Positions 38,419 to 48,320 are shown, numbered from the stretch's first letter. The stretch is 64,000 nucleotides of DNA from Drouetiella hepatica Uher 2000/2452 (GCA_019359505.1 JAHHHD010000006.1:1-64000), one strand, 5' to 3'. Numbers and translations are program-made. Notes: generated by a model from the letters alone, not told the origin.

Positions 38419-38778
38419 TTACAGGCAATAGCGCACCGTTGTCACCACGCGACTTTTCTTCGATCGCAGCCCAGTCTTAGAAAAACTGAGGTTTGGTTAT
38501 GCAAAAAGCTCTCCCACCAGTTTCGGGTAATGAAGCCCCGAATAATGATGGTAGAGAAAATGCCGGGATGACGCGCCTCATAATCTTGGATGAAGTCCAG
38601 CAGCGGCTCTGCTAGCGATCGATAGGGCGAATCTAAGATCACCCGCGGGATATCTGCTTCAAGCTGCTGCCAGCGCTGCTGAAGACTGGCATGATCTATC
38701 GTGCTCGTATCAATCGACATGCACAGCAACAATTTCATCGGCAATCAGCAGATTCTTTAGTCCAGAACAAAGGGACAT
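38419..38778 (-). pseudogene. decayed cytoplasmic tail of an APC-type permease
   Basis: Three reading frames in succession give one sensible protein. Frame one ends IADEIVAVHV. Frame two covers LQQRWQQLEADIPRVILDSP, YRSLAEPLLDFIQ and NWWESFLHNQTSVFLRLG. A further shift gives LRSKKSRVVTTVRYCL before TAA at 38419. This resembles the end of large amino acid/polyamine permeases, whose soluble tail reads LDSPYRS...RWW..LLHNQTALL. The membrane part is absent and at least two frameshifts are present. The ORF 38442-38744 alone would therefore be a false gene. Confidence 0.72.
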
Positions 38779-38918
38779 TGACGATGCACCTAAAAGTAGA
38801 GAACAGCGTTATACAAAGTGATCTTCAACGATCATAGAGGGATATTTAGGACAAGCCCTAGAAGTTGTGCTAGAACATCTGCTCTAATGATTCCCAAACT
38901 TGATGATTCTAAAGCTTA

Positions 38919-40064
38919 ATGATTCCAACTATCACCGCTCTGCCTCTGCTTCAGCTCGCCTCTGGCGATCGCCTTTCCTTACAAATCTATAAATTTGTGG
39001 GTGAAAAGCCGGGACGAAAAGTCTACTTGCAGTCAAATCTCCATGGCTCAGAGCTGACGGGTAATGCCGTTATCCATCAGCTTATTCAATGGTTGTCTGA
39101 GCTAGAGTTGGCTCAGCTTGTTGGGGAGATTTGGTTAGTGCCGCTCTGCAATCCCTTAGGCACCAACGAGCGCAGCCATCACTTTTCTCCAGGGCGGTTT
39201 GATCCCTACAGCGGCGAAAATTGGAATCGTATCTTTTGGGAATATCAGCCGAGCGCAGAGGAATTGACGGCATTTGCCCAATCGCAGATGGAGTGCGATC
39301 GCCTCACCATTGAACAGAATTACCGCGATCGGATTCAGACCAGCTTTGGTAAACTCGCCGCGCCCTTACAGGCTCCCAGCAGTAAGCCCTTCTCCGATCA
39401 CTACCGCTTTTTGCTCCAGTCGCTCTGTTTAGATGCCCACTACGTCATCGACCTACATACCTCTTCGGATCAGGGTTTGACTTATTTTTACTATTTCCAG
39501 AACCGTCAAACTAGCGCCCGTCTGTTTATGCTGCCGATCGGCATTTTGCTAGACGAGTATGCAGGCGGAGCCTTCGATGAGGCGTTCATGAAGCCTTGGC
39601 TGGCGCTTGAAGACTGTTTTGCCAAGCTGGGGCGCAAAATTCAGTTTGACATTGAAGCTTGGACACTGGAGCTAGGCTCGGCGATGCAGATCGATACGGC
39701 AACCGTCGATCGCGGCGTTCAGGCGGTAAAAAATTATTTGCTGCAAAAGGGAATTCTGCGAGTTCCGGCTGCCCCTGCGCCTATGCCCTCGATTGCCGCC
39801 ATGAAGCTGGTTTCCAGCAGCCAAATGAAGAAATACTATGCGCCCGTTGGCGGCATGGTCCAGTCTCGTGTAGCGCTAGGGAAAACCGTCGAAGCCGGAC
39901 AGCGGCTCTATCAGATCCTCAGCTTCAATAAAAGCTCTGGTGAGGGTTTTAGCCCAGAAATGCCGACGATTTTGGATATCTGTGCAGAGCAATCGGGCAT
40001 TGTGTACGACGTATCGATTAATCATGCTGTCAACCAAGGGGAATATGTGTTGGGTATCCTATAG
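38919..40064 (+). CDS. succinylglutamate desuccinylase/aspartoacylase family protein
   Basis: A 381-residue zinc deacylase of the M14-like AstE/ASPA group. Zinc ligands are visible in SNLHGSELTGNA (His, Glu) and in VIDLHTSSD (His). NPLGTNERSHHF and a later WTLELGSAM with the probable catalytic Glu are present. The C-terminal 90 residues form a beta-rich domain with YYAPVGGMVQSRVALGKTVEAG. The natural substrate is unknown. It precedes era by 88 bp on the same strand. Confidence 0.85.
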   Translation: MIPTITALPLLQLASGDRLSLQIYKFVGEKPGRKVYLQSNLHGSELTGNAVIHQLIQWLSELELAQLVGEIWLVPLCNPLGTNERSHHFSPGRFDPYSGENWNRIFWEYQPSAEELTAFAQSQMECDRLTIEQNYRDRIQTSFGKLAAPLQAPSSKPFSDHYRFLLQSLCLDAHYVIDLHTSSDQGLTYFYYFQNRQTSARLFMLPIGILLDEYAGGAFDEAFMKPWLALEDCFAKLGRKIQFDIEAWTLELGSAMQIDTATVDRGVQAVKNYLLQKGILRVPAAPAPMPSIAAMKLVSSSQMKKYYAPVGGMVQSRVALGKTVEAGQRLYQILSFNKSSGEGFSPEMPTILDICAEQSGIVYDVSINHAVNQGEYVLGIL

Positions 40065-40152
40065 GAACTGGCGATTAGAGACTGGCGACTAGATGCTGGC
40101 GATCGATCGTAAGATTGACATTCAGGTTAGATTCCCATTGCATCTGTAGTTC

Positions 40153-41091
40153 ATGAATTTCGACTACGCAGAAAACACGCTGATTCCGATCGCCCCACCG
40201 GGCTTCAAATCCGGCTTTGTGGGCATCATCGGTCGTCCTAACGTCGGCAAATCAACGCTGATGAACTACTTGGTGGGGCAAAAGATTGCCATTACCTCGC
40301 CCGTTGCCCAGACCACGCGGAATCGTCTGCGGGGCATTCTCACCACGCCAGAAGCCCAAATTATCTTGGTCGATACGCCGGGAATTCATAAGCCGCACCA
40401 TCAACTGGGGCAGGTATTAGTCAAAAACGCCCGTCTTGCCATCAGCTCGGTAGACGTGCTGCTGTTTGTGGTAGATGGCACTGTAGAGGCGGGCGGTGGC
40501 GATCGCTTTATTGTCGAACTGCTGACCCGTACCGACGTTCCGATTATCCTAGGCATTAACAAAATCGATCGGCAGCCTGGAGATTCTCCTTGGATCGATC
40601 AGAGCTATCTCCATCTCGCCAACGAGCAAAGCTGGAAAACGGTAAAATTTTCGGCGTTGACGGGGGATGGACTCGAAGACCTGCAAACTCAATTAATTGA
40701 TCGCCTAGAGCCAGGACCTTACTACTACCCGCCTGACCTGGTGACGGATCAGCCAGAGCGGTTCATCATGGGTGAGCTAATTCGAGAACAAATTCTGCTG
40801 CTCACCCACGAGGAAGTGCCGCATTCAGTGGCGATCGCCATTGACCAGGTAGAGGAAGATCCAGACATTACCCGTATCCTTGCCACGATTCACGTCGAGC
40901 GAGATTCCCAGAAGGGAATTGTGATTGGCAAAGGCGGCAGTATGTTGAAGGCAATTGGCACAGAAGCCCGCCAGCAGATTAGCAAGCTGGTCATGGGCAA
41001 GGTCTATCTTGAGCTTTTTGTTAAAGTCCAGCCTAAATGGCGACAGTCTCGGACTCGCCTGAGCGAGTTGGGCTATCGCGTAGAAGAGTAA
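40153..41091 (+). CDS. era: GTPase Era
   Basis: Era is a GTPase that assists 16S rRNA maturation and 30S assembly. The 312-residue protein has the G1 loop GRPNVGKST, switch region TRNRLRGIL, G3 DTPG, and G4 NKID. The C-terminal KH RNA-binding domain follows with GIVIGKGGSMLKAIGTEARQ. Length is normal. It is convergent with the SRPBCC gene, leaving only two bases between the stops. Confidence 0.97.
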   Translation: MNFDYAENTLIPIAPPGFKSGFVGIIGRPNVGKSTLMNYLVGQKIAITSPVAQTTRNRLRGILTTPEAQIILVDTPGIHKPHHQLGQVLVKNARLAISSVDVLLFVVDGTVEAGGGDRFIVELLTRTDVPIILGINKIDRQPGDSPWIDQSYLHLANEQSWKTVKFSALTGDGLEDLQTQLIDRLEPGPYYYPPDLVTDQPERFIMGELIREQILLLTHEEVPHSVAIAIDQVEEDPDITRILATIHVERDSQKGIVIGKGGSMLKAIGTEARQQISKLVMGKVYLELFVKVQPKWRQSRTRLSELGYRVEE

Positions 41092-41093
41092 GG

Positions 41094-41705
41094 TTATTTA
41101 GGAGCGCCAAATAAAGTATCGGCGCGATCGCGAATAGCAGACAAGTTAGTAACCAAGCCACTCTTGAGTCGGTTCTCAATTAAGCTCACAGGCATGGTTC
41201 GAGGCGGCAGCACTACAATCATGTAGCAAAGTTCTGTACAAAAGCCTGCCCCGGCAGCTACGGGCTGAAGCGTCCAGCTCCCCGAAAACTGCTTGAAATC
41301 ACCTTCCACCATGCAGAAATCAAGCTGGTGCGGAAACTGTTCCACCATGTCTAGCACAACACGGGCGCAAAACTTGAGCTTCAGCAGCGACTGTGTTCCA
41401 ACTTGCTCAATCCGAATGCCGCCCTGAGGATGGTCAATTTGGCAGCTCTTTGCCAGATTGGGAATGAAGTCTGCCAGCCGATCGTAGTCTGTCAAAATCT
41501 GCCAAACTTGCTCGATCGAGTAGGGAATCCGAATCTTGGCAGAGATCTGGCGCTGTCTACCCTCAGCGCGATCGGTCTGAACTTCTACGCCCTGCGACTC
41601 AGATAACCAGAAGTCAGGTGACGGCAGATCAAAAGCTTCGGCGATTTCATCGTCGTTTTCCGCTCTTTTGCCTTGAGTCATCCATTGATCGAGTTCGGTA
41701 TTCAT
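41094..41705 (-). CDS. SRPBCC family protein (polyketide cyclase/COQ10-like)
   Basis: A 203-residue protein started at ATG 41705 with AGGTGA just upstream; a GTG at 41711 is possible. After an acidic N-terminus comes a START/Bet v1-like helix-grip domain: ISAKIRIPYSIEQVWQILTDYDRLADFIPN, then KLKFCARVVLDMVEQFP and a C-terminal helix LIENRLKSGLVTNLSAI. Such domains bind hydrophobic ligands or quinone-like lipids. The function in cyanobacteria is unknown. It is followed (upstream on the minus strand) by the histidine kinase gene, 60 bp away. Confidence 0.82.
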   Translation of the reverse strand: MNTELDQWMTQGKRAENDDEIAEAFDLPSPDFWLSESQGVEVQTDRAEGRQRQISAKIRIPYSIEQVWQILTDYDRLADFIPNLAKSCQIDHPQGGIRIEQVGTQSLLKLKFCARVVLDMVEQFPHQLDFCMVEGDFKQFSGSWTLQPVAAGAGFCTELCYMIVVLPPRTMPVSLIENRLKSGLVTNLSAIRDRADTLFGAPK

Positions 41706-41765
41706 ACTCACCTAGCCTACAAATCTTTGAGCAAGTCAGTCAAGCAAGTCATTCAGGCAAGTTGC

Positions 41766-43835
41766 CTAGACAATCCCTTCAGGAGATTGGGGCAGCGTCA
41801 GGGTAAAACAGGTTTCCCAGAGAGAGCCAACGGTTTGAGGCTGACTGGTGACGGCGATCGTTCCGTTCAGATGCTCCACCAATCCTTTGACGAGTGCTAG
41901 CCCCAACCCCGTTCCCTGGATGGCGCGTTGTGTCACCCCATCACCCCGCCGAAACTTGTCGAAAATGTGGGGCAACACCTCTGGCAAAATGCCATCGCCC
42001 CTATTGCACAGACTCAAAACCGCCTGACGCGAACGGCTGTCGTACGCTAGATTTAGCTCAACCGTACTGCCGGGTTCCGAGTATTTCCTAGCATTGCTCA
42101 GTAGCTCCAGCAGAATTCGATTGAGGCTATCTGGATCGGTGTAGATCGTCACGGCATCTTCGGGTAAATTGAGCGACAAATTTAAATTGCGATCGCTCCA
42201 GCTTGCCTCGACAGACTGAGCTGCGCCCTGGATCAGATAGCGGATATCCACTTTCTGAAGTGAACTATGAGTCGGATTCGCCTCTAGCTTGCGCAATGCC
42301 AGCAGATCGTTGATCAGATTTGTTTCCTGAGCGCACTGTTGCTCCAAGATATCCAGGTACTTGCTCTGGCGATCGGCAGGCAAGTTTGCCTCGCGCAGCA
42401 TCCGAATCGCTAATGTCATGCTGGTCAGGGGGGTGCGCAGCTCATGGCTAATTGTGCTGAGGAATTCTTCTCGCTCTGCGTTGAGCCGCCGCAGCTGCTC
42501 GACCTGCTGCCGACTTTTTTCATAAAGCCTTGCCTGAACCTCCAGACTGCGCTGAAGCTGAGAAGTGCGCTCCTGCACCACAGACTGAATTTGCTTCAGG
42601 GTGAGGGTTTGAATAATGGCTGTGCTGATCTGCGCTGCTGCCAGCTTTACAAACGATAGCTCCTGAGCCGACCACTGGCGCGGGCGCGCTTGCTGTAGCA
42701 CCAGACAGCCCAGTACCGTACCCTGATTTTCTAAAGGCACAAGCAGCAGCGCATCAGAGGGTTGCAGATTGAATATGGGGGCGATCGCTTGACCCGTATC
42801 GGGTATGCCTGCATTCCCAGCCTCCAGCGTTTCACCTGCCGGAATGATCACCGGATTGAGCTTGCTGGTTAGCACCTGTTGGCAGATGTAGCAGTCAGAT
42901 GCCCAGAAGGGACTGTTGAGCGGGGTAGCCGTATTAGCATTCTCTAGTCGAGACCACTCCGCCGAGACGTTAGCTTTAGTTTTGGGAACGCCCTCCAATT
43001 TACGGCTTTTGTGCAGCGGGTCAGCATATTTAAAAAGCAGCAGCATCCCGCGATTTGCCTCTAGAGCTGAAGCTGTGCCTTCAACCGCCAGCCTGAAAAT
43101 TTCCTCTAGATCCCACTCATTGCGGATAGCGTTGGTGAGTTGGTCAATCAGCGCCTGATAGTTAACCTGCTGCTGAAGCTGATGCTCCAAATGAGCCTGG
43201 GAGATGGCGATCGCTACTTGGGGAGCCACGGATTGAATCATCGCTACATCGGCTTCTGTCCAAACATAGGGCTGCGACTGCACGAGGGCAATCACGCCAT
43301 TCACCTGACCCTGAAATTGCGTGCTGACAATGAGAATAGATTTCGATCGCAGGTCAGGCTGAAGGTCATAGCCCGGAGCGATGGCTTGTAGATTGGCGAT
43401 CGCTAGAAACTCTTGATCGATCCAGTCTGTTTCGTTGACTAGATGCGCCAGCAAATCCAGTAAGTGATCGCGAAGCTGTCCGTCTCTGAAGCCGCTAGCC
43501 AGCCAGTAGGGGAAGGTCGTGGAGCTACTGGGCTGAGGCAAGATCACGCACCCCTCAGCATGGAAAGTTTTGCCGATCGTCTCAGATAAACTCACCAAAG
43601 CGGCTTGAGAACTCTTGCTAGTCGAAATAGCCTGAGTCAAGTGCTGCTCCAAATTGGGTCTAATTTGAGCCACTTTTTGCTGCATCGGAGAAGTTTCTAG
43701 AGAGAATGGGCGTGAATTGGGAGAATAACCCAGTGGCGATGTTCCTCCGATGGAACCTCTTGTGCCTGAACCGACAGGCTTGCTCCCTGAAGGTCTTGCT
43801 TGGACTAGGTGATTGGCTTCCATTTCTCGTGACAT
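41766..43835 (-). CDS. GAF-domain sensor histidine kinase
   Basis: A 689-residue cytoplasmic kinase. Two GAF domains (about 70-215 and 225-400) are followed by a short coiled coil. HisKA has the phosphoacceptor at about H464 (FLSTISHELRTPLTSM). The HATPase domain carries N-box NRILLELLSNARKYS, the DGILPEVLPHIFDKFRRG region and GTGLGLALVKGLVEHLNG. All catalytic motifs are intact. Neither GAF shows the cysteine pattern of a phytochrome-type pigment site that I could identify. No response regulator is adjacent, so the partner is unknown. Confidence 0.92.
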   Translation of the reverse strand: MSREMEANHLVQARPSGSKPVGSGTRGSIGGTSPLGYSPNSRPFSLETSPMQQKVAQIRPNLEQHLTQAISTSKSSQAALVSLSETIGKTFHAEGCVILPQPSSSTTFPYWLASGFRDGQLRDHLLDLLAHLVNETDWIDQEFLAIANLQAIAPGYDLQPDLRSKSILIVSTQFQGQVNGVIALVQSQPYVWTEADVAMIQSVAPQVAIAISQAHLEHQLQQQVNYQALIDQLTNAIRNEWDLEEIFRLAVEGTASALEANRGMLLLFKYADPLHKSRKLEGVPKTKANVSAEWSRLENANTATPLNSPFWASDCYICQQVLTSKLNPVIIPAGETLEAGNAGIPDTGQAIAPIFNLQPSDALLLVPLENQGTVLGCLVLQQARPRQWSAQELSFVKLAAAQISTAIIQTLTLKQIQSVVQERTSQLQRSLEVQARLYEKSRQQVEQLRRLNAEREEFLSTISHELRTPLTSMTLAIRMLREANLPADRQSKYLDILEQQCAQETNLINDLLALRKLEANPTHSSLQKVDIRYLIQGAAQSVEASWSDRNLNLSLNLPEDAVTIYTDPDSLNRILLELLSNARKYSEPGSTVELNLAYDSRSRQAVLSLCNRGDGILPEVLPHIFDKFRRGDGVTQRAIQGTGLGLALVKGLVEHLNGTIAVTSQPQTVGSLWETCFTLTLPQSPEGIV

Positions 43836-44168
43836 GGCGGACTGACGCGTAAAAAACTGTGACGAATTGGGGATTAATCCCTATGATTGTGGGGTTAGTG
43901 CATTCGTTCTGCTGCTCTGACCCAACTGGCTACAGATTACACGCTCTAGAAATCGAACAGTATCCGTGAATTCTCTACGTTTACTTTGAACTTTGCTTAG
44001 TCTTGGCTTGGTTTTCAGTAGTGTCAACATCGCTCACTCAGCAGTTCAATACGAATTCTTTACCTTTAGATAAATTTAGATACAGCTTTCGGATATCCTT
44101 CCGCAGATTAGCCCTTTTGGCAAATTTGCATTTTGGCAGACACACTTCAATTGATACAGTTGAGACAT
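43836..44168. other. divergent intergenic region
   Basis: About 330 bp without a supported gene or repeat, between the divergent histidine kinase and HerA genes. Confidence 0.4.
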
Positions 44169-45857
44169 ATGACACCCGCCTTCATTTCTCCAGCTTCTCC
44201 CTGTACAATCGGCACGGTAAAAGGGCCAGGAGAGAATGGCAACCAATATGTGTTCATCACGGCAGACAATCGCCATGTCAAGATTGGCGAGTTTGTCTAC
44301 TACGAAATCCGAGGCACTGAAACGCTGAAAATTTTGGGCAAGATTTCGGCGCGTTGCCTGATTGAGCATCTGCCTGACCGCATTTTCGCCGACACCGAGA
44401 TTAGCCCAGAGACGATCGCAGCGCTGGTAGGATTTGCCCATCCCAATCCAGAAATCTACGAGGTTGCCGTCGATGTAATTGGCTACTTTGACCCTGGCTT
44501 GGGATTCATGAACCCCCGGAAAACGCCTGATCCCGGTGCGAAGGTTTACCTTGCCGATGATAGTATGTTGCGGCTAATTCTCAATAAGAAGCAGCCCGGT
44601 CAGGTCGGGTCGGCGCATATTGGGGCTTTGCTGCTGCGAGATCCTGGAGCCGTGCCGATCGCCCTAGACGTGAAAGAGCTAGTTAGCACCCACATGGCGA
44701 TTCTGGCCGGGACAGGTTCTGGAAAATCTTATACGGCAGGGGTACTGGTGGAGGAACTGATGCTGCCCCACAACCGCGCCGCCGTACTGATTTTTGACCC
44801 CCACGGCGAGTACGGCACCTTGACCGATATGCGAGGGCATCCAGACTTTAAGGCGGCAGACGGCTATGCACCCAAGGTAAAAATTCTTAAACCAGAAGAT
44901 ATTCGGATTCGCGTCTCATCCTTAGACTATGCCGATATTTTGACGCTGCTGCCCGACATGAGCGATCGCCAGCAGTCTATTCTCAACAAAGCCTATCGCT
45001 TGCTTCAGCGACACAAGCGCGGCTCCTATCGCTGGGGCATTCAAGATCTAATCTCAGCGGTACGCGAAGCGGACACCCAAAGCGATGATGATGGCAACGA
45101 AAAGCTTGGCTCCTCGGCTCCAGCGCTGGAGTGGAAGCTGGAAAGGCTAGAGCGATCGGACTATTTCCACCAGATTGAACACACGGTTTCCCCTCGCGAC
45201 CTGTTTGAGCCGGGGCAGGTCACGGTGCTGCAAATGAACGAAATCAGCCAGGAAGAGCAGCAGGTGATCTGTGCGGCGGTATTGCGGCAGTCTAACCAGG
45301 CACGGATGAACACCCATCGAGAGTTAGTCGATGCAGGAGACAGCGAAAACTATTTGCCTTACCCGGTCTTTATCCTGCTGGAAGAGGCACACCGTTTTGC
45401 ACCTGCCCATGAACCCTCTCGCTGTAAAGCCGTGATTCGGACAATCTTGAGCGAAGGGCGTAAGTTTGGGCTGGGCATGGGGCTAATTACGCAGCGACCT
45501 GGAAAGATTGACTCAGACGTACTGTCGCAGTGCATGAGCCAGTTCATCATGCGGATCGTTAACCCAGTGGATCAGGATAGCCTGAAGTATGGCGTTGAGG
45601 CGGCAGGGCGAGATTTGCTTAAGGAACTGCCTGCCCTCACCAAAGGGCAAATTATTGTGGCGGGTGTCTGCGTGAATACGCCTGTGCTTTGCAAAGTTCG
45701 CAAGCGGCTCACCCAGCATGGTGGCGAAACTCTGGATGCGCCTGCCATGTGGCAAAAGCATTTTCAAGCCCATCAGGTTGCTGCTCGAAAAATTGAGGAA
45801 GCGCCGCTAGTCGGTCGCGCCAGACCTAAAACCGTTCGTGGCGTGAGTATTGAGTAG
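44169..45857 (+). CDS. HerA-type ATPase (DUF87)
   Basis: A 562-residue AAA/RecA-like hexameric ATPase when started at ATG 44169 (GAG seven bases upstream); a TTG at 44133 is the alternative. The N-terminal HAS-barrel (PCTIGTVKGPGENGNQYVFIT) is followed by Walker A GTGSGKSY at 181-188, then LIFDPHGEYGTL, Walker B FILLEEAHRF and an arginine finger region ITQRPGKIDSDVLSQC. HerA proteins translocate DNA and usually partner with NurA nuclease in end resection or with other nucleases in defence systems. No nuclease gene lies next to it here. Confidence 0.88.
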   Translation: MTPAFISPASPCTIGTVKGPGENGNQYVFITADNRHVKIGEFVYYEIRGTETLKILGKISARCLIEHLPDRIFADTEISPETIAALVGFAHPNPEIYEVAVDVIGYFDPGLGFMNPRKTPDPGAKVYLADDSMLRLILNKKQPGQVGSAHIGALLLRDPGAVPIALDVKELVSTHMAILAGTGSGKSYTAGVLVEELMLPHNRAAVLIFDPHGEYGTLTDMRGHPDFKAADGYAPKVKILKPEDIRIRVSSLDYADILTLLPDMSDRQQSILNKAYRLLQRHKRGSYRWGIQDLISAVREADTQSDDDGNEKLGSSAPALEWKLERLERSDYFHQIEHTVSPRDLFEPGQVTVLQMNEISQEEQQVICAAVLRQSNQARMNTHRELVDAGDSENYLPYPVFILLEEAHRFAPAHEPSRCKAVIRTILSEGRKFGLGMGLITQRPGKIDSDVLSQCMSQFIMRIVNPVDQDSLKYGVEAAGRDLLKELPALTKGQIIVAGVCVNTPVLCKVRKRLTQHGGETLDAPAMWQKHFQAHQVAARKIEEAPLVGRARPKTVRGVSIE

Positions 45858-45962
45858 CGCCAAAGTTCTTAAATTGAAACTAAACAACCGATCGCTCAGC
45901 CTCGATCGCCAAACCCAAGCTAAAATCAAGGCTATTCTCTGAATCCGGATAACTTTTCGGCA

Positions 45963-46385
45963 ATGGGCAACCCACTCCGACGGCTTTCTAGACTGCCTTG
46001 GATCTCTCTCATGATCACGGCTGTTCTGACCAGCATCTGGATCTTTGTCATGGAGTTTTTTATAGGATTTGGTCTAGCCCGCAGTCCTCTCGTGCAGCAG
46101 GTTCTGATCACGCTGCTTTCACCGCCCTTGGGGCTGATTGTTACCTTGGCGATCGGCGTAGGCGTGGGCGCTTTAGGGCTTTATCTGCTGGAAATTGTCT
46201 ATGCCAATCTGCGAATTGATACGGGCATCATGTGGGCACTGATCTTGTGCTTAATTGTAGCGATCGCCCTCAAGGTCACAGTTCTGGCAGAAGCTCTGCC
46301 GCTAACTCTGGTAAGTCTTAGCCAAACGCAGATGATTGGCGTGGTTCTGGGGGTTTTCTGGAAAGGCAAACGCTACTGGCGCTAA
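45963..46385 (+). CDS. small multi-pass membrane protein, unknown
   Basis: A 140-residue hydrophobic protein with about four membrane segments (LMITAVLTSIWIFVMEFF, VLITLLSPPLGLIVTLAIGV, IMWALILCLIVAIALKVTVL and a weaker last one). It has a basic end GKRYWR. No family is recognised. It follows herA on the same strand at 105 bp. Confidence 0.6.
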   Translation: MGNPLRRLSRLPWISLMITAVLTSIWIFVMEFFIGFGLARSPLVQQVLITLLSPPLGLIVTLAIGVGVGALGLYLLEIVYANLRIDTGIMWALILCLIVAIALKVTVLAEALPLTLVSLSQTQMIGVVLGVFWKGKRYWR

Positions 46386-46782
46386 AAGATTAAGGGATGG
46401 CGCTGGCAGGCATTCCGCTGGCAGATATTCCGCTGGCAGACATTGCACCAGCACAAATCTTGCCGAAAAAATCAACTTTCACGATCTGAGACAGAACGTT
46501 ACTTTCTGTTATGAAACATAAAGCATAGTTATAGAGATGACAAGAAGATTCAAAGTTAGACTTATCAGTTTCCTGATATATTTTGGAATAACCCAACGAA
46601 ACAGGGGACAGTCTTAAGATAAGCTAAAGAATGCCAGTCAGACTGTTGCTCTGGCTCCTACGGACTTAAATGCCAGTTGTAAGTTGCCGTCCAAGGCGGC
46701 TCTTTCCTGCCTAACCATTTTGGTTGCGGGCAGGACAGGGTTTCTATGTTCGGTTCTCGCTGATTCACAGGAAGGGAAATCC
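46386..46782. promoter_or_regulatory. rbcL upstream region and leader
   Basis: About 400 bp without a gene, expected to contain the Rubisco operon promoter and leader. It starts with three 15-bp repeats (46401-46445). Near the 3' end, arms CCTGCC and GGGCAGG (46707-46736) form a possible leader hairpin. GGAAGGG lies upstream of the rbcL ATG as the ribosome binding site. I do not see a GTAN8TAC site. Confidence 0.5.
46401..46445. repeat. 15-bp unit repeated three times
   Basis: The unit CGCTGGCAGRYATTC occurs three times in tandem with few changes, just after the end of the membrane protein gene. Confidence 0.85.
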
Positions 46783-48213
46783 ATGTCTTATTCGCAAACA
46801 AAGACCCAGACCAAAGCTGGGTATCAGGCTGGGGTTCAAGACTACCGCCTGACGTACTACACGCCCGATTACACGCCCAAAGATACCGACATTCTGGCAG
46901 CCTTCCGAGTGACTCCTCAGCCCGGAGTTCCGCCCGAAGAAGCGGCGGCAGCCGTTGCCGCTGAGTCTTCGACCGGAACCTGGACGACCGTTTGGACGGA
47001 CTTGCTGACGGATCTCGATCGCTACAAGGGTCGCTGCTACGATATCGAACCCGTTCCCGGTGAAGACAACCAGTTCATCTGCTTCATTGCTTATCCTTTG
47101 GATTTGTTTGAAGAAGGTTCTGTCACCAACATGCTGACCTCGATCGTCGGCAACGTGTTTGGTTTCAAAGCTCTGAAAGCTCTGCGTCTGGAAGATCTGC
47201 GGATTCCCGTAGCCTACCTGAAGACGTTCCAAGGCCCTCCCCACGGGATTCAGGTTGAGCGCGACTTGATCAACAAGTACGGTCGTCCGCTGCTGGGCTG
47301 CACCATCAAGCCCAAGCTGGGGTTGTCTGCGAAGAACTATGGTCGTGCAGTTTATGAGTGTCTGCGCGGCGGTCTAGACTTCACCAAAGATGATGAAAAC
47401 ATCAACTCCCAGCCGTTCCAGCGCTGGCGCGATCGCTTCACCTTTGTTGCTGATGCTATCCACAAGGCGCAAGCTGAAACAGGCGAAGTGAAGGGTCACT
47501 ACCTCAACTGTACGGCTGGAACCTGCGAAGAGATGATCAAGCGGGCTGAGTATGCGAAAGAACTCAAGATGCCCATCATCATGCATGACTTCTTGACCGC
47601 AGGCTTCACCGCCAACACCACGCTGTCTCACTGGTGCCGCGACAACGGCGTTCTGCTGCACATTCACCGCGCTATGCACGCCGTGATTGACCGTCAGAAA
47701 AACCACGGGATGCACTTCCGGGTTCTGGCAAAGTGCTTGCGGATGTCGGGTGGCGACCATATTCACACGGGTACCGTTGTGGGCAAGCTGGAAGGCGACA
47801 AGGCTGTCACCTTGGGCTTTGTAGACCTGCTGCGGGAAAACTACGTTGAGCAAGATCGCTCTAAGGGCATCTACTTCACCCAAGACTGGGCTTCTATGCC
47901 GGGTGTGATGGCGGTTGCTTCGGGTGGTATTCACGTTTGGCATATGCCTGCGCTGGTAGAAATCTTTGGCGACGACTCTGTGCTGCAATTTGGTGGCGGC
48001 ACCTTGGGTCACCCCTGGGGTAATGCTCCGGGCGCAACGGCTAACCGCGTGGCTCTGGAAGCCTGCGTTCAGGCTCGTAACGAAGGTCGTGACTTGATGC
48101 GTGAGGGAGGCGACATCCTGCGTGAAGCTTGCCGCTGGTCTCCTGAGCTGGCAACGGCTTGTGAACTGTGGAAAGAAATCAAGTTTGAATTCGAGGCACA
48201 GGACACCATCTAG
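46783..48213 (+). CDS. rbcL: Rubisco large subunit (form IB)
   Basis: RbcL is the catalytic subunit fixing CO2 onto ribulose 1,5-bisphosphate. The start is ATG 46783 ([18 protein letters not shown]); upstream in-frame codons are not homologous. The 476-residue sequence contains the active-site and carbamylated-lysine region [16 protein letters not shown], the [16 protein letters not shown] loop and TAGFTANTT. The form IB assignment follows from cyanobacterial/plant-type sequence and the rbcX gene next to it. It leads the rbcL-rbcX-rbcS operon; the 107-bp spacer to rbcX contains heptamer repeats. Confidence 0.99.
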   Translation: MSYSQTKTQTKAGYQAGVQDYRLTYYTPDYTPKDTDILAAFRVTPQPGVPPEEAAAAVAAESSTGTWTTVWTDLLTDLDRYKGRCYDIEPVPGEDNQFICFIAYPLDLFEEGSVTNMLTSIVGNVFGFKALKALRLEDLRIPVAYLKTFQGPPHGIQVERDLINKYGRPLLGCTIKPKLGLSAKNYGRAVYECLRGGLDFTKDDENINSQPFQRWRDRFTFVADAIHKAQAETGEVKGHYLNCTAGTCEEMIKRAEYAKELKMPIIMHDFLTAGFTANTTLSHWCRDNGVLLHIHRAMHAVIDRQKNHGMHFRVLAKCLRMSGGDHIHTGTVVGKLEGDKAVTLGFVDLLRENYVEQDRSKGIYFTQDWASMPGVMAVASGGIHVWHMPALVEIFGDDSVLQFGGGTLGHPWGNAPGATANRVALEACVQARNEGRDLMREGGDILREACRWSPELATACELWKEIKFEFEAQDTI

Positions 48214-48255
48214 GCGCAGCTTTACTCGAATTGCAATTTTGCAAACAGCTTTGGA

Positions 48256-48317
48256 CTTTGGATTTTGGATTTCCACCCATCCAAAATCCAAAATCTAAAA
48301 TCTAAAATTCAAAATTG
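48256..48317. repeat. heptamer repeat hairpin between rbcL and rbcX
   Basis: TTTGGATTTTGGAT is followed, after a short loop, by its complement and then by further heptamers of the form YYAAAAT (CCAAAAT, CCAAAAT, CTAAAAT, CTAAAAT, TCAAAAT). Similar short heptamer clusters lie at 32054, 48772, 51282, 57985 and 59131. Confidence 0.85.
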
Positions 48318-48320
48318 CCC

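Noticed and set aside
38442-38744. A normal 100-residue gene
   Set aside because: Homology-like sequence continues in other frames on both sides, so it is part of a frameshifted relic.
47374-48291. Long antisense open frame opposite rbcL
   Set aside because: It is a shadow of the strongly biased rbcL codons, has no ribosome binding site and no recognisable domain.
48256-48317. CRISPR array
   Set aside because: The units are seven bases long with no spacers; no cas genes are present and no repeat-spacer pattern exists anywhere in the window.
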